Shown in pieces: positions 8,514-16,880 of a stretch of 42,802 nucleotides of DNA (position 1 is its first letter; each line of letters opens with the position of its first letter). Origin of the DNA: Clostridia bacterium (GTDB taxonomy: Bacteria > Bacillota > Clostridia > UBA1212 > UBA1255); contig JAFZEI010000132.1 in the NCBI GenBank assembly GCA_017560765.1, forward strand, positions 1-42,802, given 5' to 3'. The notes under the pieces were generated by a model that was not told the origin of the DNA, did no database searches, and saw only the letters and a program-made list of their open reading frames with translations. The position numbers and the translations under genes are program-made.

Positions 8514-8748
8514 TAAATTTTTAAAGGTTTCGAGAGTGATTAAACGCCGAACCGTTGCAAATGAAGCTTGCGATGGCGGCAGAGTATCTATAAACGGTAA
8601 GGCAGCTAAGGCAAGTGCTGCCGTTAAGCCGGGGGATATTGTGGAGATTGCTTTTGCAGGCGGCAAAACGAAATTTGAAATCCTCAGCGTGGCAGAAACT
8701 GTGCGTAAGGACGACGCTAAGGATATGTATAGAATTATTACGGAATGA
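8503..8748 (+). CDS. rqcP: S4-domain RNA-binding protein, ribosome quality control factor RqcP
   Basis: The 81-residue product is a single S4 domain beginning MRIDKFLKVSRVIKRRT, the characteristic start of the YabO/Hsp15 group. In Bacillus this protein binds 50S subunits carrying stalled peptidyl-tRNA and helps RqcH add C-terminal alanine tails. Length and basic character are typical. It overlaps mazG by 11 bases and is followed 14 bases later by the foldase gene, so all three may be cotranscribed. The rqcH partner is not in this window. Confidence 0.87.
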   Translation: MRIDKFLKVSRVIKRRTVANEACDGGRVSINGKAAKASAAVKPGDIVEIAFAGGKTKFEILSVAETVRKDDAKDMYRIITE

Positions 8749-8762
8749 TTACGGAGGCATGT

Positions 8763-11069
8763 ATGAATAAGTACATTAAGTTTATTGCATTGGTTTTATC
8801 TTTGGTTATGTTGACAGGCATTTTTTTTGGCTGTAACAAAAAGGCTGAAAACTGTATAGGAACTGTTAATGGAGAGAAAATTCCGGATGGCGTTTTTATA
8901 AATAATTTCTTTGATATTCTTGATAAAGAAAGTACAAGCGAAAATTGGTCAGAAGATTACAATGAACTTTATGGTAATAAGCTCTATGAAGCGCTTGTTG
9001 CAAAGAAGATGGACGGCAAAACATATTTTGATACAATTGTTGATAAGACAGTCGAAGAAAGTCGTATTTTCATGATTAAACATCTTGTTTTCTCTACAAA
9101 GGCAGAATGGCCTGATGAAGAAAAACGAAAAGAACTCAAAGAAAATGCAATTTCTTATATAGACCAGATGAATACTTATTACGGACCGTCTTTTGGTGTT
9201 AAAACTGTCGAGGAATTTGTAAAGGTTGCTTATTCTATGTCTTATGACCAGCTTGTGGATTATTTTGTAATGTCAGGCTGCATAGAGACGTATAAACAAA
9301 AACTTGAAGAGGGTGTAATGCCTACAGACGAGGAGCTTCTCAAGTATTACGAAGATAACTTCTCAAAGTTCAAAACTGTTCAGGTAAGACATTCTTTGCT
9401 TGAGTTACCTGATAAAGCTGATGATAAAGCAAAAGCAGAGCTTCGTGCGGAGGCTCAGACACTTGTAGATAAATATAATGCAGGCGAAATTACATTTGAC
9501 AATATTATGGAAAGATCAGATGATGTTGATGCAGAAGGCAAACCCAACAGTGATGGTTATTACGTTGTATATGATGGAACAGACTATGTAAAAGCTTTTG
9601 AAGAATGGGGATTAAAACAAACTGCAGCCTCGGATAAAATTGAAATAGTAGAGACAGAATACGGTTACCATATCATGATGTGTACAAAGATTTTAGATAC
9701 TTCTGATGATGAAGTACACGATAGGGTATACACAGCATATATGGATGAGAAGGTTAATTCAAAGGTAGAGGAAGAGATTGCATCTTACAAGAAAGACAAG
9801 AATTATAAAATAAAAGATTACAACAAAGAATATGCTTACGAGCTTGCTAAAAAGGTAATCCTCGGAGACGCAGAAGCAGCGGCTTCTGCTGACGCAACGG
9901 CTACAGCATCAGGTGCCACAGCAGATGCAAATGCGACTCCGACACCTACAGTCAGCGATGCGGCGGCAGATACTACCGTGGTCGCTAAGTATAAAGGAAC
10001 ACCCATATATAAGGCTTATTATACACAGTTCTTTTCTCAGGCTATGAATAACTGTTTCGCTGAATATGATTTTACGGAGCTTAATAAAATTGAATCAGAG
10101 AAAGAGTATTTTGAAGCTCTTAAAAAGGTATTCTACGAAGAATATAAAGACGGCAAGAATTATCTTGATTATTCAAAAGATGAGGCTTTGGATTTGATGC
10201 TTAATTTTTTTGCTGCAAAGGAAATGGCAATAGCGGCAGAAAAGGGATATTCAAAGGAAAAAACAGATAAGCTTCTCGGAGAGTTAGATACTCAGATTGA
10301 TTCTTTGTTGAGTTATTCAGGAGAACAATACGGGGTAAAAACACGAGATGAATTATTGAAAAAAATCATGAACATGAATGTAAATGACTATAAGACCGTT
10401 TATGTTGACCAAATGATGGTAAATGATTATGCCACTTCCATTATAGAAGAAATAAAACCTGAAGAAAGTGTGCTTTTCTCCCATTATCAAAAAGATCCTG
10501 ATAAGTACAGGATTGTTACAATCAGAATAATAACAAAATCTATATTGGGCGCAGATAAAAAAGAAGTCTCAGAAAAGGAACAAAATGATGTTTTAAACTT
10601 CTTAAAGATTCTTGAGGAAAAAATCAAAAACGGAGATTCTGCAGAGGCGTTGGCTATAGGATATTCTGATGATACTGATTCTGCTAATGGTTTGATGGAT
10701 TTAACAAAAGCAAAATCTGCTCTTGTGGGTGAGAAAATTGCTGATTGGGCGTTTAAACAAACGGAGGTTGGCGCTACAACTATTATAAAGACTGATTCAG
10801 CATATAAATTGGTTGTTATAGAAGGTTTAACTGATTATAACGGAACAAAAGGAATCACAACATCTTCGGATATTACTCATAAGGTTGTTCAAGACCAAGT
10901 GCAAACGGAGTATAAGAATTATGCGTATGAAGATCAAGTAGAAAAATACGTTAAAGACAATTCTCTTGCATTGTCCGATATTGATCAAACTGTTATACAA
11001 CAAGTTATAGAAGAGTATATTAATTACAACAGTGTAGAAGATAAAGAAGATAAAAAAGAGACTGAGTAA
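8763..11069 (+). CDS. Lipoprotein with two tandem SurA/PpiC-like foldase modules
   Basis: The start at 8763 follows ACGGAGG (8751-8757). The 768-residue product begins with a lipoprotein signal whose modified cysteine is C24 (FFGC), so it should sit on the outer face of the membrane like PrsA. Module one has a SurA-N-like helical part starting at IGTVNGEKIPDGVF, then a parvulin-like domain containing VQVRHSLLE, NSDGYYVVYDG and ETEYGYHIMMC. An Ala/Thr/Pro linker (about 368-404) leads to module two, which restarts with VVAKYKGTPIYKAYY and contains a second, more diverged parvulin-like domain (YRIVTIRIITK, YKLVVIEGL). PrsA-type foldases assist folding of exported proteins. The duplication roughly doubles the usual length. 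Prolyl isomerase activity cannot be judged from sequence alone. Confidence 0.82.
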   Translation: MNKYIKFIALVLSLVMLTGIFFGCNKKAENCIGTVNGEKIPDGVFINNFFDILDKESTSENWSEDYNELYGNKLYEALVAKKMDGKTYFDTIVDKTVEESRIFMIKHLVFSTKAEWPDEEKRKELKENAISYIDQMNTYYGPSFGVKTVEEFVKVAYSMSYDQLVDYFVMSGCIETYKQKLEEGVMPTDEELLKYYEDNFSKFKTVQVRHSLLELPDKADDKAKAELRAEAQTLVDKYNAGEITFDNIMERSDDVDAEGKPNSDGYYVVYDGTDYVKAFEEWGLKQTAASDKIEIVETEYGYHIMMCTKILDTSDDEVHDRVYTAYMDEKVNSKVEEEIASYKKDKNYKIKDYNKEYAYELAKKVILGDAEAAASADATATASGATADANATPTPTVSDAAADTTVVAKYKGTPIYKAYYTQFFSQAMNNCFAEYDFTELNKIESEKEYFEALKKVFYEEYKDGKNYLDYSKDEALDLMLNFFAAKEMAIAAEKGYSKEKTDKLLGELDTQIDSLLSYSGEQYGVKTRDELLKKIMNMNVNDYKTVYVDQMMVNDYATSIIEEIKPEESVLFSHYQKDPDKYRIVTIRIITKSILGADKKEVSEKEQNDVLNFLKILEEKIKNGDSAEALAIGYSDDTDSANGLMDLTKAKSALVGEKIADWAFKQTEVGATTIIKTDSAYKLVVIEGLTDYNGTKGITTSSDITHKVVQDQVQTEYKNYAYEDQVEKYVKDNSLALSDIDQTVIQQVIEEYINYNSVEDKEDKKETE

Positions 11070-11093
11070 ATGTTATAAAATAACATCTTTAAT

Positions 11094-11126
11094 AAAAAGC
11101 AGAATGCCTTGTGTATTCTGCTTTTT
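11094..11126 (+). terminator. Intrinsic terminator after the foldase gene
   Basis: A perfect 12-bp stem (11094-11105 with 11115-11126, arm AAAAAGCAGAAT) has a 9-base loop and its own terminal T run. It separates the foldase gene from the promoter of the next operon, which starts 5 bases later. Confidence 0.85.
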
Positions 11127-11130
11127 GTGT

Positions 11131-11159
11131 TTGACAATTCTGCTTGCATGTGTGATAAT
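11131..11159 (+). promoter_or_regulatory. Strong promoter of the mdh-fumC-hdr-flx-frd operon
   Basis: Consensus TTGACA (11131-11136), a 17-base spacer and GATAAT (11154-11159) with an extended TG at 11151-11152. No other clear promoter was found between the genes down to the terminator at 23866, so this may drive about 12.7 kb. I looked for a Rex-type redox operator and saw none. Confidence 0.75.
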
Positions 11160-11165
11160 ATCAGA

Positions 11166-11279
11166 GTGCGTGCAAAGGCATTTTTGCTATGTGCAAAAAC
11201 GCAAGAGTTCGTTATTTACAGCAAAAATACGCAGTATAATTTTGAAATTAAAAATAATTTTTTAGAAAAGAGGATGCAT
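11166..11279 (+). promoter_or_regulatory. Leader of the mdh operon with a small hairpin
   Basis: About 114 bases separate the expected transcription start from the ATG of mdh. TTTTTGC (11181-11187) pairs with GCAAAAA (11193-11199) around a 5-base loop, and a GCAAAAA-like stretch recurs at 11220-11227. I recognise no riboswitch class. AAAGAGG at 11267-11273 is the ribosome site. Confidence 0.35.
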
Positions 11280-12230
11280 ATGAGCAACAAGGTAACAATT
11301 ATCGGAGCAGGCAGTGTTGGTTCTACAATAGCTTATACTATGACAGTAAAAGGAATTGCTTCAGAAATCGTACTCATTGATATCAACCATGACAAAGCAG
11401 AAGGAGAGGCAATGGATATTCAGCAAGGAACACCTTTCTGTTGTCCTGTAACCATTTACGCAGGCACATACGAGGATGCTAAGGATTCTGATGTGGTGGT
11501 AATTTCTTCCGGACTTCCGAGAAAAGCCGGACAAACAAGACTTGATCTTGCACAAACTAACGTAAATATTATGAAGGAAATTGCACCTGAAATTGCAAAA
11601 TATGCTCCTGACGCGTTATATATTATAGTTAGCAATCCTGTTGATATTATGACATACGCTTTTATGAAGTATTCAGGTTTACCGGAAAATAAAATTATCG
11701 GTTCCGGTACAATTCTTGATACAGCACGTCTTCGTTATTATCTTTCTGATCACTTCGGTGTTTGCCAAAAGAACATACATGCGTACGTAATGGGCGAACA
11801 CGGTGATTCATCTTTTATACCTTGGTCTTTGGCAAAAATTGCCGCTATCGGTATAGAGGATTATTGCAAGGGAATTAAATACACAGGTAAAGATATCGTA
11901 ACACCACCTAACTATGATGAGGTTATTGAATATGTAAGAACATCCGGCGGTGAGATTATTAAGAATAAACAAGCTACTTATTATGCGGTTTCAGTTTCTG
12001 TGTGCAGCATTGTAGAATCACTCTTTACAGGTAAGGATTATATTATGACTGTTTCTTCAATGATGCATGGTGAATACGGACTAAGTGATGTATGCATCAG
12101 TCACCTTGTTGTTTTAGGTATTGACGGAGTAAAGGGTTGTGTAACACCTACACTTTTGGAGAGTGAGATTGAACTCATGCATAAGAGTGGCAATGTTCTT
12201 AAAGACCTTATTTCTAAACTTGAATTTTAA
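11280..12230 (+). CDS. mdh: Malate dehydrogenase of the LDH-like family
   Basis: This NAD-dependent 2-hydroxyacid dehydrogenase (316 residues) most likely reduces oxaloacetate to malate. The Rossmann motif IGAGSVGS and Asp34 in LIDIN point to NAD(H). The catalytic pair is D147 in DTARLR and H174 in GEHGDS; R150 binds the carboxylate. The specificity loop reads GLPRKAGQTRLDL. R81 occupies the position that is Gln in lactate dehydrogenases and Arg in malate dehydrogenases, while the rest of the loop (TRLDL) looks LDH-like. The fumarase gene 35 bases downstream and the fumarate reductase genes of the same operon support malate. I chose the start at 11280 because AAAGAGG precedes it by 6 bases. 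Lactate dehydrogenase is the alternative. Confidence 0.83.
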   Translation: MSNKVTIIGAGSVGSTIAYTMTVKGIASEIVLIDINHDKAEGEAMDIQQGTPFCCPVTIYAGTYEDAKDSDVVVISSGLPRKAGQTRLDLAQTNVNIMKEIAPEIAKYAPDALYIIVSNPVDIMTYAFMKYSGLPENKIIGSGTILDTARLRYYLSDHFGVCQKNIHAYVMGEHGDSSFIPWSLAKIAAIGIEDYCKGIKYTGKDIVTPPNYDEVIEYVRTSGGEIIKNKQATYYAVSVSVCSIVESLFTGKDYIMTVSSMMHGEYGLSDVCISHLVVLGIDGVKGCVTPTLLESEIELMHKSGNVLKDLISKLEF

Positions 12231-12265
12231 TTTTAATATAGACAATATTTTTGGAGGAAAAAGAC

Positions 12266-13630
12266 ATGGAATATCGTATAGAGCGCGATTCAATGGGTGA
12301 AATGCAGGTGCCTGCAGATCGTTATTGGGCTGCACAGACACAGAGAAGTTTTCAGAACTTCAAAATCGGCGGAGAAATAATGCCCCGTGAAATTACTCAT
12401 GCATTTGGTATTTTAAAAAAGGCCGCTGCAATTGCTAATTTTAATTTAGGCAAAATGGACGAAGAAAAGAAAAATGTTATCAGCCAAGCTTGTGATGAGG
12501 TTATAGCAGGTGATTTGAACGACCATTTTCCGTTAGTTGTTTGGCAAACAGGAAGTGGTACACAGTCTAATATGAATGCCAATGAAGTAATCGCAAACAG
12601 AGGTAATGAAATTTGCGGTAAAAAGCTTCTTCATCCTAATGACCATATTAATATGTCACAAAGCTCAAATGATACATTCCCTACAGCAATGCATATTGCA
12701 GCTGTTATTGGTATCGAAGATAAGCTCTTCCCTGCAATGGATACTTTTATTGCAACATTAAAGCGCCTTGAAGCAGAGAATGATGATATCGTAAAAAGCG
12801 GACGTACACACCTTCAGGATGCAACTCCCGTTAAGTTTTCTCAAGAAATCAGCGGTTGGAGAAATATGATAGAAAAAACAAAAGGTATGCTTGAAGCCGC
12901 TCTTCCGGGCCTTAAAGAACTTGCACTTGGCGGAACGGCAGTAGGTACGGGACTTAATGCTCCCAAGACTTTCGGAGCAGAGGTTGCAAAGGTTGTTTCT
13001 GACCTTACAGGTAAGAAATTTGAAACTGCAGAGAATAAATTCCACGCACTTACATCAAAAGATGAGCTTGTATTTGCTCACGGAGCACTTAAAGCTTTGG
13101 CGGCAGACCTTATGAAGATTGCTAACGACGTACGTTGGCTTGCAAGCGGCCCAAGATGTGGTCTTGGTGAGATTTTCATTCCGGAGAATGAACCCGGCAG
13201 TTCAATCATGCCCGGAAAGGTTAATCCTACACAGTGCGAGTCTATGACAATGGTTGCAGTACAGGTAATTGCAAATGATGTTGCAGTTGGTATGGCAGCA
13301 TCACAAGGAAACTTTGAACTTAATGTTTTCATGCCTGTTCTCATATATAACTTCCTCCAGTCAGTACGCCTTTTAGCAGACGGAATTCGTTCTTTCAACG
13401 ACAATTGCGTGGCCGGTATTACTGCTAACAGAGAAAAAATGAAACACAATCTTTATAATTCGCTTATGCTTGTAACAGCTTTGAATCCTTATATAGGATA
13501 TGACAATGCTGCAAAAACAGCTAAGAAGGCTTATAAAGAAAACATATCATTAAAAGAAGCTTGTGTGGCACTTGGTTTCCTCACTGCAGAGAAGTTTGAC
13601 GAAGTATTCAAGCCTGAACAAATGGTATAA
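12266..13630 (+). CDS. fumC: Class II fumarate hydratase
   Basis: Fumarase interconverts malate and fumarate without a metal cluster. The 454-residue protein is full length for FumC. It shows QTGSGTQSNMNANEV, SQSSNDTFPT, SGRTHLQDATPV with H182, and the superfamily signature GSSIMPGKVNPTQ, whose serines at 312-313 belong to the catalytic loop. The ATG at 12266 follows GGAGG (12253-12257); the TTG at 12251 would bury that site. In this operon the enzyme would dehydrate malate made by Mdh and hand fumarate to the reductase. Aspartase is a close relative, but the first segments and the neighbours fit fumarase better. Confidence 0.93.
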   Translation: MEYRIERDSMGEMQVPADRYWAAQTQRSFQNFKIGGEIMPREITHAFGILKKAAAIANFNLGKMDEEKKNVISQACDEVIAGDLNDHFPLVVWQTGSGTQSNMNANEVIANRGNEICGKKLLHPNDHINMSQSSNDTFPTAMHIAAVIGIEDKLFPAMDTFIATLKRLEAENDDIVKSGRTHLQDATPVKFSQEISGWRNMIEKTKGMLEAALPGLKELALGGTAVGTGLNAPKTFGAEVAKVVSDLTGKKFETAENKFHALTSKDELVFAHGALKALAADLMKIANDVRWLASGPRCGLGEIFIPENEPGSSIMPGKVNPTQCESMTMVAVQVIANDVAVGMAASQGNFELNVFMPVLIYNFLQSVRLLADGIRSFNDNCVAGITANREKMKHNLYNSLMLVTALNPYIGYDNAAKTAKKAYKENISLKEACVALGFLTAEKFDEVFKPEQMV

Positions 13631-13677
13631 AATTAATATTACAATAACTTAAATTTAAAACTGAAAGGAAAATGAAT

Positions 13678-14463
13678 ATGACTTACAGTTATTATCCCGG
13701 ATGTACATTAAAAACTAAAGCAAAAGAATTGGATCGTTACGCCAGAGTTTCAGCCGAAGCTCTCGGCGTTACGCTTGCAGAAATAGAAGATTGGCAATGT
13801 TGCGGTGCTGTTTATCCTTTGGCACTTGATGAGATTGCTACTAAATTATCTGCAGTACGTGCTCTTGACAGTGCAAAAAAAGAAGGCAGGGAATTACTTA
13901 CATTGTGTTCTGCTTGTCATCATGTTATAAAAAGAGTAAACAACGATATGCTTACAAATGATGATATCCGAATGAAAGTAAATAATTATCTTAAACTTGA
14001 CACGGATTACGTAGGCGAAACAAATGTTGTTCACTATCTTGAAATGTTAAGAGATGCTGTAGGCTTTGATAACCTTAAAGCAGCTGTTAAGAATCCTCTT
14101 AAAGGCAGAAAAATTGCAGCATATTATGGTTGCTTGTTGTTGAGACCTGCAAAAGTTATGCAGTTTGATAACCCCGAAAATCCTACAATTCTTGAGGATT
14201 TTATAAAAGCAATCGGTGCAACTCCCGTAATTACGGGATATCGTAATGAATGTTGCGGTGGTTATGTTGCTTTAGAGGATAAAGCCATTCCGCAAAAGCG
14301 TGCTAATATGATTCTTGAAGAAGCAGTATCAAAAGGTGCTGATACAGTTATTACAGCTTGTCCTTTGTGCTTGTATAATTTAGAAACAAACAGTACAATC
14401 GACAATAAACCGACTATCTGCTACTTTACAGAATTACTCGCCGAAGCACTCGGCTTGAAATAA
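13678..14463 (+). CDS. hdrB: HdrB-like subunit with two complete CCG domains
   Basis: In methanogens HdrB carries two non-cubane 4Fe-4S clusters that split the CoM-S-S-CoB disulfide. Here both cysteine sets are intact: C9, C41-C42, C77, C80 and C152, C192-C193, C228, C231, with spacings of the CCG family (31-39 residues before CC, 34 before CxxC). Length is 261 residues. I prefer the ATG at 13678 because AAAGGA (13664-13669) is only 2 bases from the alternative ATG at 13672. It starts the hdrBCA block directly after fumC. The natural acceptor in bacteria is often unknown; here fumarate reductase subunits are encoded in the same operon, so HdrB may act as an electron relay or as a thiol-disulfide partner. 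Confidence 0.9.
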   Translation: MTYSYYPGCTLKTKAKELDRYARVSAEALGVTLAEIEDWQCCGAVYPLALDEIATKLSAVRALDSAKKEGRELLTLCSACHHVIKRVNNDMLTNDDIRMKVNNYLKLDTDYVGETNVVHYLEMLRDAVGFDNLKAAVKNPLKGRKIAAYYGCLLLRPAKVMQFDNPENPTILEDFIKAIGATPVITGYRNECCGGYVALEDKAIPQKRANMILEEAVSKGADTVITACPLCLYNLETNSTIDNKPTICYFTELLAEALGLK

Positions 14464-14475
14464 GGAGGGATTTTT

Positions 14476-14868
14476 GTGACGGTAAACGAGAAAGAACTTG
14501 CAGAGCGCGTGATAAGAATCAGCGGTGTTAATACAAAAAAGTGTATGAAATGCGGTAAGTGCTCAGGTACATGTCCCTCATTTGAAGAGATGGAGTATCA
14601 TCCTCATCAATTTGTTTCTATGGTAGAAAAGGGACAAATAAAAAAATTGATGGAGTCTAAGTCAATCTGGACGTGTCTTTCATGCTTTGCATGTATTGAA
14701 AGATGTCCCAGAAGCGTAGAACCGGCAAAGCTTATAGAAGCTGTGCGTGTTTGCGTTATAAGACAGCAAGGCGAGAACCATCTTAAGGCGAATGCAGTGC
14801 CTGAAAAGTTGGACGAGAATATGCCACAACAGGCAATCGTAAGTGCATTCAGAAAATACAGTAAGTAA
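14476..14868 (+). CDS. hdrC: HdrC-like 4Fe-4S electron transfer subunit
   Basis: The 130-residue protein carries two CxxCxxCxxxCP motifs: CMKCGKCSGTCP near residues 23-34 and CLSCFACIERCP near 67-78. It would pass electrons from HdrA to HdrB in a soluble complex. The start is GTG at 14476 behind GGAGGG (14464-14469). No membrane segment is present, so this is the soluble HdrC type and not the HdrE-linked one. It lies 12 bases after hdrB. Confidence 0.9.
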   Translation: MTVNEKELAERVIRISGVNTKKCMKCGKCSGTCPSFEEMEYHPHQFVSMVEKGQIKKLMESKSIWTCLSCFACIERCPRSVEPAKLIEAVRVCVIRQQGENHLKANAVPEKLDENMPQQAIVSAFRKYSK

Positions 14869-14894
14869 ACAGATAAAGATTGGAAGTGAATAAA

Positions 14895-16880
14895 TTGCAA
14901 AAAATCGGAGTATTTGTTTGTTGGTGCGGCAGTAACATTGCAGGCACAGTAGATGTAGAAAGAGTAGCACAGGCTGTAGCGAATGAGCCGGGTGTTGTTA
15001 TATCAACAGACTATCAATATATGTGTTCCGAAGCCGGTCAGCTTAAAATCAGACAGGCTATAAAAGAATACGGCCTTACAGGCATTGTAGTATGTTCGTG
15101 TTCACCTCGTATGCACGAAGCTACATTCCGTAAGACAGCCCAGGCTGCAGGTCTTAACCCTTACATGGTAGAAATCGCCAATATTCGTGAGCAGTGCTCT
15201 TGGATACACAAAGATAAAGATGAGGGTACAGAGAAAGCAATTATTTTGGCGAAGGCGGCAATTGCCAAGCTTCACCTTAATACACCATTAAAGGCCGGCG
15301 AAAGTGCAGTAACGAAAAGAGCGCTTGTAATCGGCGGTGGTATTGCAGGCATTCAGACAGCACTTGACATTGCTGATGCAGGATATGAGGTTGATATAGT
15401 TGAGAAATCTCCTACCATCGGCGGTAAAATGGCTCAGCTTGATAAAACATTCCCCACACTTGACTGTGCGGCATGTATTTTGACACCGAAAATGGTGGAT
15501 GCATCAGCTCATGAGAAAATCAACCTTTTTACATACAGTGAGGTTGAGGGTGTATCAGGTTTCGTAGGTAATTTTAAAGTAAAAATCAGAAAAAAGGCAA
15601 GACACGTAAAAGCAGACCTTTGTACAGGTTGCGGTGTTTGTACCGAGAAATGTCCTTCAAGAAAAGCTCCCAATGAGTTTAACCAGGGACTTAATAAAAG
15701 AGGTGCGATTTATATACCTTTTGCGCAGGCTATACCTAATGTTCCTGTAATTGACACAGAGTATTGTGTAAAAATGAAAACAGGTAAATGCGGTCTTTGT
15801 GCAACTGTTTGTCCTTCAAAGGCTATTGATTTTGAACAGCAAGACGAAATAGTTGAGAGAGAGTATGGTGCGATTGTTGCAGCAACAGGTTATAAACTTA
15901 TTAATCTTGATAACTTTGAAGAGTTCGGATATGCTCAAAATAAAGACGTTATTACATCGTTAGAGCTTGAAAGACTTATGAATGCGGCAGGTCCTACAAA
16001 GGGTACACTTCTTCGTCCTTCTGACAATGAACATCCCCATGAGATAGTATTTATACAATGCGTAGGTTCAAGAGATGTTTCCGGTTGCGGTAAGCCATAT
16101 TGCTCAAAAATTTGTTGTATGTATACAGCAAAGCATGCAATGATGATTCGTGATAAATATCCTGACACAAAGGTACATGTATTCTATATTGATGTTAGAA
16201 CTCCCGGTAAGAATTTTGATGAATTTTACCGCAGAGCAGTTGAAGAATACGGTGTTGACTATATAAAGGGTATGGTTGGTAAAGTTGTAGAAAAAGACGG
16301 TAAGCTTCTTGTTCAAGGTTCTGACCTTATTGCCAATGAGCAAATTAAAATTGAAGCAGACCTCGTTGTTCTTGCTACAGCAATCGAACCTGATCCCAGT
16401 GTTAAAAATCTTGCTACAATGCTTACAGCAAGTATCGACACAAATAATTTCCTTACAGAGGCTCACGCAAAACTTCGTCCTGTAGAAAGTCCTACAGCAG
16501 GCGTGTTCCTTTCAGGCGTATGTCAAGGACCTAAGGACGTTCCGGAAACAGTCGCTCAGGCAAGTGCAGCAGCAGCTAAAGTTATTGGATTGCTTGCAAA
16601 AGACAAACTTACATGTAATCCTTGTGTTGCAAATTCAAATGAGCTTCTTTGTAACGGATGTTCGCAGTGTGCAAATGTTTGTCCTTACGGAGCAATAGAG
16701 TATATAAACAAAGAAGTAAATGACCACGGTAAGAGAGAAGTTCGCCGTATTGCTTTGGTTAATGAAGCAGTATGTCAAGGTTGCGGTGCTTGTACTGTAA
16801 CTTGTCCGTCAGGCGCAATGGATCTTAAGGGCTTTACTACAAGACAAATTATGGCGGAGGTTGACGCAATATGCAAATAA
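14895..16880 (+). CDS. hdrA: HdrA-like flavoprotein, probable electron-bifurcating subunit
   Basis: HdrA holds the FAD at which a hydride pair is split into a high- and a low-potential electron. The 661-residue protein has the N-terminal cysteine region (VFVCWCGSN, CSEAGQ, VVCSCSPRMHEATF), a dinucleotide fold VIGGGIAGIQTALDIADAGY (145-164), TLDCAACILTPKM, an inserted ferredoxin part with CTGCGVCTEKCP (243-254) and CGLCATVCP (299-307), and a C-terminal ferredoxin with CNGCSQCANVCP and CQGCGACTVTCP. I place the start at TTG 14895, five bases after GGAAGTGA (14882-14889); the TTG at 14880 would overlap that site. It overlaps flxD by 10 bases. It is probably cytoplasmic and reduces ferredoxin as the low-potential acceptor. 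Confidence 0.92.
   Translation: MQKIGVFVCWCGSNIAGTVDVERVAQAVANEPGVVISTDYQYMCSEAGQLKIRQAIKEYGLTGIVVCSCSPRMHEATFRKTAQAAGLNPYMVEIANIREQCSWIHKDKDEGTEKAIILAKAAIAKLHLNTPLKAGESAVTKRALVIGGGIAGIQTALDIADAGYEVDIVEKSPTIGGKMAQLDKTFPTLDCAACILTPKMVDASAHEKINLFTYSEVEGVSGFVGNFKVKIRKKARHVKADLCTGCGVCTEKCPSRKAPNEFNQGLNKRGAIYIPFAQAIPNVPVIDTEYCVKMKTGKCGLCATVCPSKAIDFEQQDEIVEREYGAIVAATGYKLINLDNFEEFGYAQNKDVITSLELERLMNAAGPTKGTLLRPSDNEHPHEIVFIQCVGSRDVSGCGKPYCSKICCMYTAKHAMMIRDKYPDTKVHVFYIDVRTPGKNFDEFYRRAVEEYGVDYIKGMVGKVVEKDGKLLVQGSDLIANEQIKIEADLVVLATAIEPDPSVKNLATMLTASIDTNNFLTEAHAKLRPVESPTAGVFLSGVCQGPKDVPETVAQASAAAAKVIGLLAKDKLTCNPCVANSNELLCNGCSQCANVCPYGAIEYINKEVNDHGKREVRRIALVNEAVCQGCGACTVTCPSGAMDLKGFTTRQIMAEVDAICK

Noticed and set aside
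11109-11279. Longer N terminus for malate dehydrogenase from 11109
   Set aside because: It would cross the upstream terminator loop and the promoter, and the Rossmann fold begins right after the ATG at 11280.
11280-12230. Naming the gene L-lactate dehydrogenase
   Set aside because: The specificity residue is Arg, as in malate dehydrogenases, and the operon continues with fumarase and fumarate reductase.
13631-13677. Rex or other redox operator, or an internal promoter, before hdrB
   Set aside because: The 47 bases are AT-rich but contain no TTGTTAA-type palindrome and no convincing -35/-10 pair.
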